64,000 bases of DNA from Mytilus trossulus (taxonomy: Eukaryota > Mollusca > Bivalvia > Mytilida > Mytilidae). Under the pieces are notes generated by a model. That model had not been told where the DNA came from. It did no database searches and worked only from the letters and a program-made list of their open reading frames with translations. The position numbers were made by a program, and so were the translations under genes. Position 1 is the first letter of the stretch, and each line of letters starts with the position of its first letter. Location: contig NC_086380.1 in assembly GCF_036588685.1 (NCBI RefSeq), forward strand, positions 32,506,474 to 32,570,473. Reading direction: 5' to 3'. Shown here in pieces: positions 43,198-54,499 of this stretch.

Positions 43198-46100
43198 AGG
43201 CCACAGACCACAATTAATTCCTCTATCAGTTCTTTATAACCTTTTGCATCATTAAAAAAATTGCACCATGCACTTTTGTCCAATTTTTTGTGTGTGTAAT
43301 GTATTGTCCTAGTCCAAATATATATCCAAAATTCAGAAAGATTGAAGCAATCACTTTTACAAATTTAGCCAATACACATCCATACCCCTATTGACAAGTC
43401 AAGAGATGTTCCGAAAACTGTAAATATCACCTTTTTGCACTTGACCTAATCACTCATTCCATATCAAAATCAGTTAAAATACAACCTCCAAAAATTTATT
43501 TGACCTCTCTTCTTTCATTTCCACCCAAAAAGATTTAAGGAATGAGTGAGGAAAGGAAAGAAAAAAAATTAAGGAAAAATACACTCTAATTAAAAGGAAC
43601 TATATTCGTGGACAACGAAAAGCGGGGTCATTAATTGTGGTCTTGGGCCTATTAGGGGCCTAAAACTTGACCAATTCTAATAAAACTTGGCATGATTCAA
43701 GCTTAGTATATTATAAAACAGGTTACAAAGTTTCAAAGCCATATGATACCAAATAAAAAAAATGTGGCATTTTTTATATCTGAGTTTTGGGTGCTGAATT
43801 GTGGCGTTGAATTAGAACAATTAAAACTATCAAATTTGAGCTTCTAAAAACCAAAAGATACCAAAACTAACACTTTTTAATGTCTCTATGTATAAGTTAA
43901 CATCTATTTTAAGCAACAGAAAGCATACTTCATGTATCAGACTTAGGAAAAATGGCCAGAAGTTAATTTTATATGAGCCTGTGCCAAAAAATAGAGGTTT
44001 TCAATTAGGGTGAGGCCTTATATCAAATGTAATATTTTTCACTTACCACAATTTTCTGAAGTTGTTAAGTTATCAAACAAACTTTAACAGGTTATAAATG
44101 TACTTTTGATGGAAATATAAGTTTCAAATAGCATAACACATGTGGATAAAATGGTCTTTAGCAATGTTATGCTTAAAAAAACAGATTGCCAGTTTAGGCC
44201 GTTCCCCACATTTGCATATTTAAAAGCATATAAATGATATGGGAGATGGAGATATACTTCTTTTTGCTAAAATCTGTGCTCAGATATGATAAAACATGGA
44301 GCCTGGATGTAACAAGACTGTCACTTTCAACTATATATGCAGACAGTATGGTCTGATGCAAAGTTTATTAACTTTACTGTTTAAAAACTGAATGAAATTT
44401 CAGCCTCAAAAGGCCAATATTTAAACCACTAGCTATCCAACAGAAGAAAGTAAAGGTAGTCTGTGAAACAGAAATGGTTAAGCAACCAGTAATAAGTGTT
44501 TTTGATGTAGGTTCAGTGCAATCTGTTTTGGAATACAACTTTTAAGTGCATAGAACTTCACATTTCACCTGCTGCGTATACTGACCGTTAACCTTAGACT
44601 ATTAAAACAGCACATTTTGCACTCATTTTATGTTTTTATCTACTTTTTTTTGTGTTCAGAGTTCACAAATAAGTTAAACAACTGAAATAAATACCACAAA
44701 CACAAATAGATATCAGAAAAAAACTGTCAGAGAGAAATTAAGCATGCTGTTTTTGAAAAAATTGTGAAAAAAGTGAAAAAGCTACATTTTAGGCATTTAT
44801 TACCTGAAAAGTGACTTTTTCACAAAATTTCTATCAAATGAAAGTGAAAATCATTTCTTCTCATATAGTTTGACAAATCAATACCAATAGATCATTCAGA
44901 AAAGATGCCAAAGTAAAAATTCAAAATTTGCTGAAATGCACCTCTTAGGCCACAGACCACAATTAATTCCTCTATCAGTTCTTTATAACCTTTTGCATCA
45001 TTAAAAAAATTGCACCATGCACTTTTGTCCAATTTTTTGTGTGTGTAATGTATTGTCCTAGTCCAAATATATATCCAAAATTCAGAAAGATTGAAGCAAT
45101 CACTTTTACAAATTTAGCCAATACACATCCATACCCCTATTGACAAGTCAAGAGATGTTCCGAAAACTGTAAATATCACCTTTTTGCACTTGACCTAATC
45201 ACTCATTCCATATCAAAATCAGTTAAAATACAACCTCCAAAAATTTATTTGACCTCTCTTCTTTCATTTCCACCCAAAAAGATTTAAGGAATGAGTGAGG
45301 AAAGGAAAGAAAAAAAATTAAGGAAAAATACACTCTAATTAAAAGGAACTATATTCGTGGACAACGAAAAGCGGGGTCATTAATTGTGGTCTTGGGCCTA
45401 TTAGGGGCCTAAAACTTGACCAATTCTAATAAAACTTGGCATGATTCAAGCTTAGTATATTATAAAACAGGTTACAAAGTTTCAAAGCCATATGATACCA
45501 AATAAAAAAAATGTGGCATTTTTTATATCTGAGTTTTGGGTGCTGAATTGTGGCGTTGAATTAGAACAATTAAAACTATCAAATTTGAGCTTCTAAAAAC
45601 CAAAAGATACCAAAACTAACACTTTTTAATGTCTCTATGTATAAGTTAACATCTATTTTAAGCAACAGAAAGCATACTTCATGTATCAGACTTAGGAAAA
45701 ATGGCCAGAAGTTAATTTTATATGAGCCTGTGCCAAAAAATAGAGGTTTTCAATTAGGGTGAGGCCTTATATCAAATGTAATATTTTTCACTTACCACAA
45801 TTTTCTGAAGTTGTTAAGTTATCAAACAAACTTTAACAGGTTATAAATGTACTTTTGATGGAAATATAAGTTTCAAATAGCATAACACATGTGGATAAAA
45901 TGGTCTTTAGCAATGTTATGCTTAAAAAAACAGATTGCCAGTTTAGGCCGTTCCCCACATTTGCATATTTAAAAGCATATAAATGATATGGGAGATGGAG
46001 ATATACTTCTTTTTGCTAAAATCTGTGCTCAGATATGATAAAACATGGAGCCTGGATGTAACAAGACTGTCACTTTCAACTATATATGCAGACAGTATGG

Positions 46101-48897
46101 TCTGATGCAAAGTTTATTAACTTTACTGTTTAAAAACTGAATGAAATTTCAGCCTCAAAAGGCCAATATTTAAACCACTAGCTATCCAACAGAAGAAAGT
46201 AAAGGTAGTCTGTGAAACAGAAATGGTTAAGCAACCAGTAATAAGTGTTTTTGATGTAGGTTCAGTGCAATCTGTTTTGGAATACAACTTTTAAGTGCAT
46301 AGAACTTCACATTTCACCTGCTGCGTATACTGACCGTTAACCTTAGACTATTAAAACAGCACATTTTGCACTCATTTTATGTTTTTATCTACTTTTTTTT
46401 GTGTTCAGAGTTCACAAATAAGTTAAACAACTGAAATAAATACCACAAACACAAATAGATATCAGAAAAAAACTGTCAGAGAGAAATTAAGCATGCTGTT
46501 TTTGAAAAAATTGTGAAAAAAGTGAAAAAGCTACATTTTAGGCATTTATTACCTGAAAAGTGACTTTTTCACAAAATTTCTATCAAATGAAAGTGAAAAT
46601 CATTTCTTCTCATATAGTTTGACAAATCAATACCAATAGATCATTCAGAAAAGATGCCAAAGTAAAAATTCAAAATTTGCTGAAATGCACCTCTTAGGCC
46701 ACAGACCACAATTAATTCCTCTATCAGTTCTTTATAACCTTTTGCATCATTAAAAAAATTGCACCATGCACTTTTGTCCAATTTTTTGTGTGTGTAATGT
46801 ATTGTCCTAGTCCAAATATATATCCAAAATTCAGAAAGATTGAAGCAATCACTTTTACAAATTTAGCCAATACACATCCATACCCCTATTGACAAGTCAA
46901 GAGATGTTCCGAAAACTGTAAATATCACCTTTTTGCACTTGACCTAATCACTCATTCCATATCAAAATCAGTTAAAATACAACCTCCAAAAATTTATTTG
47001 ACCTCTCTTCTTTCATTTCCACCCAAAAAGATTTAAGGAATGAGTGAGGAAAGGAAAGAAAAAAAATTAAGGAAAAATACACTCTAATTAAAAGGAACTA
47101 TATTCGTGGACAACGAAAAGCGGGGTCATTAATTGTGGTCTTGGGCCTATTAGGGGCCTAAAACTTGACCAATTCTAATAAAACTTGGCATGATTCAAGC
47201 TTAGTATATTATAAAACAGGTTACAAAGTTTCAAAGCCATATGATACCAAATAAAAAAAATGTGGCATTTTTTATATCTGAGTTTTGGGTGCTGAATTGT
47301 GGCGTTGAATTAGAACAATTAAAACTATCAAATTTGAGCTTCTAAAAACCAAAAGATACCAAAACTAACACTTTTTAATGTCTCTATGTATAAGTTAACA
47401 TCTATTTTAAGCAACAGAAAGCATACTTCATGTATCAGACTTAGGAAAAATGGCCAGAAGTTAATTTTATATGAGCCTGTGCCAAAAAATAGAGGTTTTC
47501 AATTAGGGTGAGGCCTTATATCAAATGTAATATTTTTCACTTACCACAATTTTCTGAAGTTGTTAAGTTATCAAACAAACTTTAACAGGTTATAAATGTA
47601 CTTTTGATGGAAATATAAGTTTCAAATAGCATAACACATGTGGATAAAATGGTCTTTAGCAATGTTATGCTTAAAAAAACAGATTGCCAGTTTAGGCCGT
47701 TCCCCACATTTGCATATTTAAAAGCATATAAATGATATGGGAGATGGAGATATACTTCTTTTTGCTAAAATCTGTGCTCAGATATGATAAAACATGGAGC
47801 CTGGATGTAACAAGACTGTCACTTTCAACTATATATGCAGACAGTATGGTCTGATGCAAAGTTTATTAACTTTACTGTTTAAAAACTGAATGAAATTTCA
47901 GCCTCAAAAGGCCAATATTTAAACCACTAGCTATCCAACAGAAGAAAGTAAAGGTAGTCTGTGAAACAGAAATGGTTAAGCAACCAGTAATAAGTGTTTT
48001 TGATGTAGGTTCAGTGCAATCTGTTTTGGAATACAACTTTTAAGTGCATAGAACTTCACATTTCACCTGCTGCGTATACTGACCGTTAACCTTAGACTAT
48101 TAAAACAGCACATTTTGCACTCATTTTATGTTTTTATCTACTTTTTTTTGTGTTCAGAGTTCACAAATAAGTTAAACAACTGAAATAAATACCACAAACA
48201 CAAATAGATATCAGAAAAAAACTGTCAGAGAGAAATTAAGCATGCTGTTTTTGAAAAAATTGTGAAAAAAGTGAAAAAGCTACATTTTAGGCATTTATTA
48301 CCTGAAAAGTGACTTTTTCACAAAATTTCTATCAAATGAAAGTGAAAATCATTTCTTCTCATATAGTTTGACAAATCAATACCAATAGATCATTCAGAAA
48401 AGATGCCAAAGTAAAAATTCAAAATTTGCTGAAATGCACCTCTTAGGCCACAGACCACAATTAATTCCTCTATCAGTTCTTTATAACCTTTTGCATCATT
48501 AAAAAAATTGCACCATGCACTTTTGTCCAATTTTTTGTGTGTGTAATGTATTGTCCTAGTCCAAATATATATCCAAAATTCAGAAAGATTGAAGCAATCA
48601 CTTTTACAAATTTAGCCAATACACATCCATACCCCTATTGACAAGTCAAGAGATGTTCCGAAAACTGTAAATATCACCTTTTTGCACTTGACCTAATCAC
48701 TCATTCCATATCAAAATCAGTTAAAATACAACCTCCAAAAATTTATTTGACCTCTCTTCTTTCATTTCCACCCAAAAAGATTTAAGGAATGAGTGAGGAA
48801 AGGAAAGAAAAAAAATTAAGGAAAAATACACTCTAATTAAAAGGAACTATATTCGTGGACAACGAAAAGCGGGGTCATTAATTGTGGTCTTGGGCCT
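43198..48897 (+). repeat. Tandem array of 1,749-bp units, structure (R-I)x3-R
   Basis: R is 453 bases, at 43198-43650, 44947-45399, 46696-47148 and 48445-48897. I is 1,296 bases, at 43651-44946 and the two following intervals. The period is exactly 1,749 each time, and I found no difference between copies in the lines I compared. Each R is bounded by an imperfect inverted repeat: AGGCCACAGACCACAATTAA at the left, and the complement of AGGCCCAAGACCACAATTAA at the right. The array is flanked by ATA on both sides. No frame above about 60 codons lies in R or I. Confidence 0.95.
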
Positions 48898-49439
48898 ATA
48901 GCGCTAAAAATATTCATGTGAACTTTTGATACCTTTTCTGAAATTCTCCCGTCATTAAATCTTTTACAAAATTTATTGATTACAAAAAAAAGAAGATGTG
49001 GTATGATTGCAATGTTGAGATAAGGCAGTGGCTATTTGACCGGCACCGGCTAAATAGCAAATTTGCTATTTGACCGGCACCGGCAAAATAGCAAATTCGC
49101 TATTTAGCCGGCACTGATTAAAACTGTTCATTGATGTGATTAATAGAGAATAAAAAACTTCTCAATTATAATTTAAAACAATTTTATCACAATATCAAGC
49201 ATTAAAAATATAGAACCATAACAAATAAAATATTGAAGATGTAAATAATTTATAACTTTATAATATCAATTAAAAGTATGAAAACACATTTATATGTACA
49301 TTAATTTACTAAATATATCTTTTCTAAAATATTTATAAAAAAGTTAATGTCCAAATCTGTGTAAAATATCCTGCCATGCGATAGAAATAGTGATTTGTAA
49401 AACTACGTACATCATGAAAAAGACAATATTAAAGTCAGG

Positions 49440-49712
49440 AACTGTAATTCAGTGGTTGTCGTTTGTTTATGTGTTACATTTGTTTTTCGTTCATTTTTTT
49501 ACATAAATAAGTTAATTAGTTTTCTCGTTTGAATTGTTTTACATTAATTGTCTTATCTGGGCCTATTATAGCTGACTATGCTGTATGGGCTTTGCTCATT
49601 GTTGCGGAAAGCCGTACGGTGACCTATATTTGTTATTGTTTGTGTCATTTTGGTCTGTTGTGGGTAGTTGTCTCATTGGCAATCATACCACATCTTCTTT
49701 TTTATATTTGCT
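49440..49712 (-). repeat. Complete reverse SINE-like repeat S inside the Mutator-like element
   Basis: It runs from CAGTGGTTGTCGTTTGTTTA through CTGACTATGCTGTATGGGCT to ATTGGCAATCATACCACATC, then TTC. It is nearly full length, so this family has inserted both before and inside the Mutator-like element. Confidence 0.85.
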
Positions 49713-50069
49713 ACGAATTTCAAAATGACACATGATTTTACATTTGCAATTGTTACAAAACCATTTTTTTGCCTTTGAAATGTTTTTTAGTCTAGCACAA
49801 GAAAAATGTTACCGCCACTCCAAACATGAACTACTCATTACACTGGCTTCCTTTGAATCTGCATCATATGTGCAAATGTTGCATATGTAGATAGGGTTCT
49901 TTTTCGTCTCTTTATACATGTATACGCCCTTAATAGCTTCCCATATATCTTTTTGACAATACTTTTTGATTAAATCAATGTTCACAATTGAGTTCAAACA
50001 AGAGACAGTTAAAAGTTCAGGTCTTGCTTTAACTTGTTCTCTTAATTGAAATGTTGTTATTACCAGCAT
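49680..50069 (-). pseudogene. PHD-finger-like fragment in the Mutator-like element
   Basis: From 50069 the minus strand encodes LREQVKARPELLTVSCLNSI..., then ICNICTYD (CxxC) and SSSCLEWR, then a TAA at 49811-49809. Read past that stop, the frame continues HFSCARLKN...KKWFCNNC, giving HxxC and WFCxxC in the spacing of a C4HC3 PHD finger. One cysteine of the second pair seems replaced by Ser. The stop at WR|TAA could instead be a splice donor (CGGTAAC). The C-terminal part abuts the reverse SINE. It may be a transposon-encoded or captured host domain, and is not functional as it stands. Confidence 0.6.
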
Positions 50070-51476
50070 GTTTGGATAGAATCCAGAGGCAGAGACATAT
50101 GTCTCTGCCAGAAGTAAGCTGTGTAAAAAAAAAAATCCATTTTTTCCGTTTTTTACTTTTAAATGGACTTAGATTTTCTGCCAGGAAGCAACACATTTAC
50201 TCTGTGATTAATTTTTTTTAAAATTTAATGACTTTCTTATCTTATTTCTAATAAGTACGAAACTTGGACAGAAGCTTGTTTATGATCAAAAGTTAGTATC
50301 TAGAAGGAAATTTTGTTAATTAATATTTTGTACCTGTGTATCTATATTTTTCTTATACATGAACATTTTCTTCCAGTTAACATTACATACAGTCTGCAGT
50401 TAAAGTTTTTAAAACATTTATTAGATTCATAAACTATCATGGATATTCACCAAACTTCGACAGAAGGTTCTTACAATCAAAAGATAGTATCAAGAGGAAC
50501 ATTTTTTTTGTTTTTTCCTCGTTTTTGTTGAGCCTGCCATTTACAGCAAAAGAAGGCGAGGCACTGGGTTCCGCGAAAACCTTACATTTTTTTTCTAAAT
50601 GAGAGTTATATTTTTATTTTTAGAATATATCTAATTTGAAAGTTAAAAGATTTTTTATTGTACTGTATTTTTAATGCTTGATATTGTGATAAAATGATTT
50701 TAAATTATTATTAAGCTTTTTTTATTCTCCACTAATCATATCAATGAACAGTTTTATTCCGTGCCGGCTAAATAGCAAATTTGCTATTTTGCCGGTGCCG
50801 GTCAAATAGCAAATTTGCTATTTAGCCGGTGCCGGTCAAATAGCCACTGCCTTGAGATAACTCTCCACAAGAGACCAATATGACACAGATATTAACAACT
50901 ACAGGTTACCGTACGTCCTTCAACAACGAGCAAAGCCCATAACGCAAACTCAGCTTCAAAAGGCCCCGAACTGACAATGTAAAACAATTCAAACAAGAAA
51001 ACAAGCGGCCTTTATTTATGTACAAAAAAAATAACGAAAAACAAATATGTAACACATAAACAAACAACAACCACTAAATTACAGGCTCCTTACTTGAATG
51101 TTCATAACATACTAAATGTATGTTCATATTGAAATTGATAGAAAACCAAAAAATGGCAATATTGGAAATAAAGGAGGAGGGATAAAAAAAAAAAAAAAGC
51201 ATTTTCCTGTCCCTAATAACCTATGACTTATGATACTTTTGCTGAAATTCTCCAGTCATTCAATATTTTACAAAATTCTTCCAACAACACTACATACTTT
51301 AAACTACTTTCTGAATGCCCGCGACTTTTCGCGGGTGTGTTCTAGTGTATTTAAAATATAAAGGATGGATGGATTATTTAATCACAGTGTTGGGTGTCTT
51401 TTTACTCACCTATGAAAAATGGTTGCATAACTTGATACCTGCCGATGCTTATACATGTATAAATGGTGGTGACAAT

Positions 51477-51623
51477 GGCAGAGGCGGATCCCAGGTGGAA
51501 GGGGTTCGACCACCCCCCCCCCCCCCCTTTCCCCTCCCTTTTTCGTGACGATCAGTTCATTTAAATGGAAGAATATAGTTGGAACATCCCCCCTTTTTTA
51601 CTCTGGCTGGATCCGCCCATGAA
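51477..51623. mobile_element. MITE with TIR GGCGGATCC
   Basis: GCAGAGGCGGATCCCAGGTG on the left and TGGCTGGATCCGCCCATGA on the right, with a run of 14 or more C and a TTCGTGACGATCAGTTCATT core. Same family as 29998. Confidence 0.8.
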
Positions 51624-52109
51624 TGACATGAAGCACTTGCATACAGTATAATAATGCTTTTTATTATTTTGATTTTGAGGTCACAATGTAAAGGAATAAG
51701 ATCATAGTTACTAAGAACAGACTATAATTTGTGCTGAAAAATGGTTTTTAAAAAATCCTCGCAAATTTGATTGAAACCTTACTTGGATGGTCACATACGA
51801 TGAGAGTAAGATTTCTATTTATTTTGAGATCACAAAATCAAGATCATATAGTTAGTTTTTAAAATAAATCTAAGCTTGTTTACAAATGTAATACAGGTTC
51901 CTTACAGTAGTTAAATTGTTCTACTAGTCCTAAAGGAAAATCTATGAAATATTTGCCACTGGAAGAGAGACAGCATTCGGTCAATTGTTATTAAAAACGT
52001 ATTTTGGAAGTGAAACAATTTGATTAAAAAGGAGGTACACCTTTGACCTGTATATTTTCCCTGAATAAAAGAAAAGGAGTATGATTGGGAAGACCCTTAT
52101 ATGAACAGG

Positions 52110-52798
52110 CAGTCGTCCGGTATCAGGTCCGTTCGCGCCCAATATACTTTCGCACCCTACACGTTCGCACCTCGCACGTTCGCACCCAAGGTCCGTTCGC
52201 ACTCTACACGTTCGCGCCCAATTTTAATTCAAATTCCAGGTGAATAATTGGAAAATCGTGATTTTTGTTTTAATTGCTTTGATGTAAATACTTGGTATTT
52301 AGCTTGGTATGAGTAAAAGATTAAATATATTAAATGAAAAACACAAAAGATAATTGTTTTTAACAGCTTGGTCCCTTTGATCTGAAACAATTAAATAATA
52401 AAATATAGCAATACACTATAATATAAACCAAAACATGATAAAATTCATTCAACGCACACAAAAAACGTAGTCAGAATCTCACTTCATTTTGAAACAAGTC
52501 AATGAAACAAAGTTATAGGTAATACACTAAACAAAACATAATTTAGTGTTATTCAACACAAAATAAAACGTTGACAGAATCCCACTTTAATTAGAAAGGA
52601 ATAATTTATTTTCTTTAACAATACACTCTCAAAAACATGATTAAGATTTATTCAACACATAAAAAATGCTGTCTCGATTTATTTTGAGACAATGAAATCA
52701 ATTATACTTTTAAGAATACTACTTGCCAAAACTTGATTACAAAGTTATTAAACACAAAACCAATTAAAATTGGGCGCGAACATGTAGGGTCGTCCGGG
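52110..52798. mobile_element. TIR element rich in GTTCGC(A/G)CCC repeats
   Basis: The outer ends are AGTCGTCCGG (52111) and, opposite, GGTCGTCCGGG (52788-52798). Nearer in, TTCGCGCCCAATTTTAATT (52202-) is the complement of AATTAAAATTGGGCGCGAA (52762-52780). The left end has five or six tandem ACGTTCGCACC-type units. A 73-codon minus frame (51981-52202) is antisense translation of these units (CERARCERVGCE...) and not a gene. The middle is AT-rich with repeats of AATACACTA and AAAACATGATTAA. Confidence 0.75.
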
Positions 52799-52890
52799 CA
52801 TAAGTTGTTAATTTCTGTGTCATTTTGGTTTCTTGTGGAGAGTTGTCTCATTGGCAACCATACCACATCTTTTTTTTTTTTTTATATCAT
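52795..52890 (-). repeat. SINE-like repeat S, reverse, truncated
   Basis: TTGTTAATTTCTGTGTCATT to ATTGGCAACCATACCACATC, then a T tract. It abuts the TIR element directly on its left. Confidence 0.8.
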
Positions 52891-53332
52891 ACACTAACCT
52901 GAACAATTCAGTCCCTCCCCTTAATCGATCTATCCTAATGTCAGTTAAGCGGAATATAACGACTGAATTATTCGGGTTAATCATAGACAAACTGTCGTGC
53001 TTATTTAGTCAAGCCTACGAAAGCAAAATATAAGCGATCCCATTAGATCGTACTGTAAGATATGTGTATCAAAACTCAGCTTAGTGGTAGTCGTTGCCAA
53101 TTTATAAATGTTATACAGTCACTAATATCACATGTAAATTCGCGTTTTTTTATCTGGACTGGACTGAACAGGCATCAAATATTTTCCGCTGGACGCTGAG
53201 CAACTAAAGTTCAATCAGCACTTCGCTGTGAATATAATGCTAATGGTTGTAATAAGAAAATAATAAATGTAAATCAATGATACACAAAAATGACGATGTG
53301 TTCCCTTTAGGTATATATATATATATATATAA

Positions 53333-53530
53333 AAGAAGATGTGGTATGATTGCCAATGAGACAACTGTCCACAAGAGATCAAAATGACACAGAAATTAAA
53401 AAAAATATAGGTCACCGTACGGCCTTAAACAATGAGCAAAGCCTATACCGCATAGTCAGCTATAAAAGGCCCCGAAATGACAATCTAAAACAATTCAAAC
53501 GAGAAAATTAACGGCATAAATAATGTAGTC
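53333..53530 (+). repeat. SINE-like repeat S
   Basis: AGATGTGGTATGATTGCCAA through GGTCACCGTACGGCCTTAAA and AAGGCCCCGAAATGACAATC to AACGAGAAAATTAACGGC. It is preceded by a (TA)n run at about 53310-53330 and followed immediately by an L1 3' end. Confidence 0.9.
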
Positions 53531-53646
53531 AGTTGCGGGAATTTCACGTTACATTGAAGACCTGTTGGTGACCTTCTGCTGTTGTTTTTTCTATGGTCGG
53601 GTTGTGGTCTCTTTGATACATTCCCCATTTCCATTCTCAATTTTAG
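53531..53646 (+). repeat. L1 LINE-like 3' end, truncated
   Basis: GGAATTTCACGTTACATTGA, AGACCTGTTGGTGACCTTCT, GGTCGGGTTGTGGTCTCTTT, CATTCCCCATTTCCATTCTC. A still shorter copy (about 60 bases) is at 54768-54823. Confidence 0.8.
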
Positions 53647-54499
53647 TTGAACCGAATAATTTACAGTTGAAAATTAAATTGACCAAAATATTGGCGGATG
53701 ATACGAAATGGTAAAATGTAAGGTTTTTGTAATTGTGGTGGCCGAGCAGAAAGGAAATTAAACAAATCTCAAAATTCTATGTTAACATCTTCGCTACGAT
53801 GCTATCTAAAATGCAACTATCAAATGTATTTCAAATACAAGTAAATTTTTGTTTATCTCCAAATGACCTTTAGACTAAATATGAAAGTATGATATTTCTT
53901 TTACTTCCATGGGTCTGAGTCAAAACCAACAACAGCAACGTATAAAAAAAAATATACTTCCGTTTATTTTAGTCCTTCATGTGTGTTATGATTATACTTT
54001 TTATTTCAAAATAAATTATGGTTCTCGGTAACAAAAGTCTTAGCTTAGATCTAGAAGTATTGATAAATAAGAATCTGGCAGGATTTAAAAGATTTTTTCA
54101 AGTTGAGTATCTGAATGAGATGCACCCCATTTATATGTAATCTTCATCTTTTAAAGAAGATTTTATGCGGATCCAGGATATTGGAAAAGGTGTATAGGCA
54201 ACGTTAGATGCTGAGCACGCAAAAAATCTTAGCACAAACTACATATGAAGCCCTCTTTAATTCGCATCTGTTGTATACTATAGAAGTATTGAACTGTATT
54301 TACGTGCAAATAAACTCTTATCACACATCATTTGTTTTTGATTCATACTGTTGGCAAGGTTATACTATCAATCATTAACACTATGTGTAAAACTTATTTA
54401 TTTATATCTTGTTTATGTAAAGGAATGTGATTAATTCAGCCATCATTTTATCTTACATCCACAGCTTCTGATTGTTAATCAAATGTTTCTGCCTATCCT

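Larger units (their letters stand above)
49024..50851 (-). mobile_element. Mutator-like element, long TIRs, 9-bp target duplication
   Basis: TTGAGATAA stands at 49015-49023 and 50852-50860. The ends are inverted for 200 bases or more: GGCAGTGGCTATTTGACCGG, CACCGGCTAAATAGCAAATT..., continuing through ATTAAAACTGTTCATTGATG-like sequence. Each end holds about four CCGGCACCGG / AAATAGCAAATTTGC palindromic subunits. Length 1,828. A 9-bp duplication with long TIRs fits the Mutator superfamily. The interior has a reverse SINE (49440-49712), a PHD-finger fragment and part of an unrelated repeat. No transposase is seen. Confidence 0.85.
48993..51095 (+). repeat. SINE-like repeat S split by a 1.8-kb insertion
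   Basis: AGATGTGGTATGATTGCAAT (48993-) is the start of the SINE. Its continuation CTCTCCACAAGAGACCAATA begins at 50861 and runs to about 51095 (AACAAACAACAACCACTAAA, then TTACAGGCTCC), the fullest 3' part of the family in the window. The break carries the Mutator-like element and its 9-bp duplication. Confidence 0.85.
42744..51345 (+). mobile_element. Helitron-like element, 8.6 kb, non-autonomous
   Basis: The left end is A|TCTATACTATTAAACGAGA. The right end has CCCGCG-ACTTTT-CGCGGG (51318-51335), a six-pair hairpin, then TGTGTT and CTAG (51342-51345), followed by T. These are the canonical marks of a Helitron: insertion between A and T, 5' TC, 3' hairpin about 6-10 bases before CTRR, and no target duplication. 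No Rep/helicase frame is present, so it would depend on another copy. It carries the 1,749-bp array and, near its right end, a split SINE and the Mutator-like insertion. A piece of its right end (CTGAAATTCTCC.GTCATT...) is duplicated at 48938 and 51241. The pairing of these two ends over 8.6 kb is inference. Confidence 0.8.

Noticed and set aside
42744..51345. Array and neighbours as coding DNA or a virus
   Set aside because: There are no long frames, no polymerase, capsid or integrase motifs, and the termini fit a Helitron.
51981..52202. Cys/Arg-rich 73-residue minus frame (CERARCERVGCE)
   Set aside because: Antisense translation of tandem GTTCGCACC units in a TIR element.
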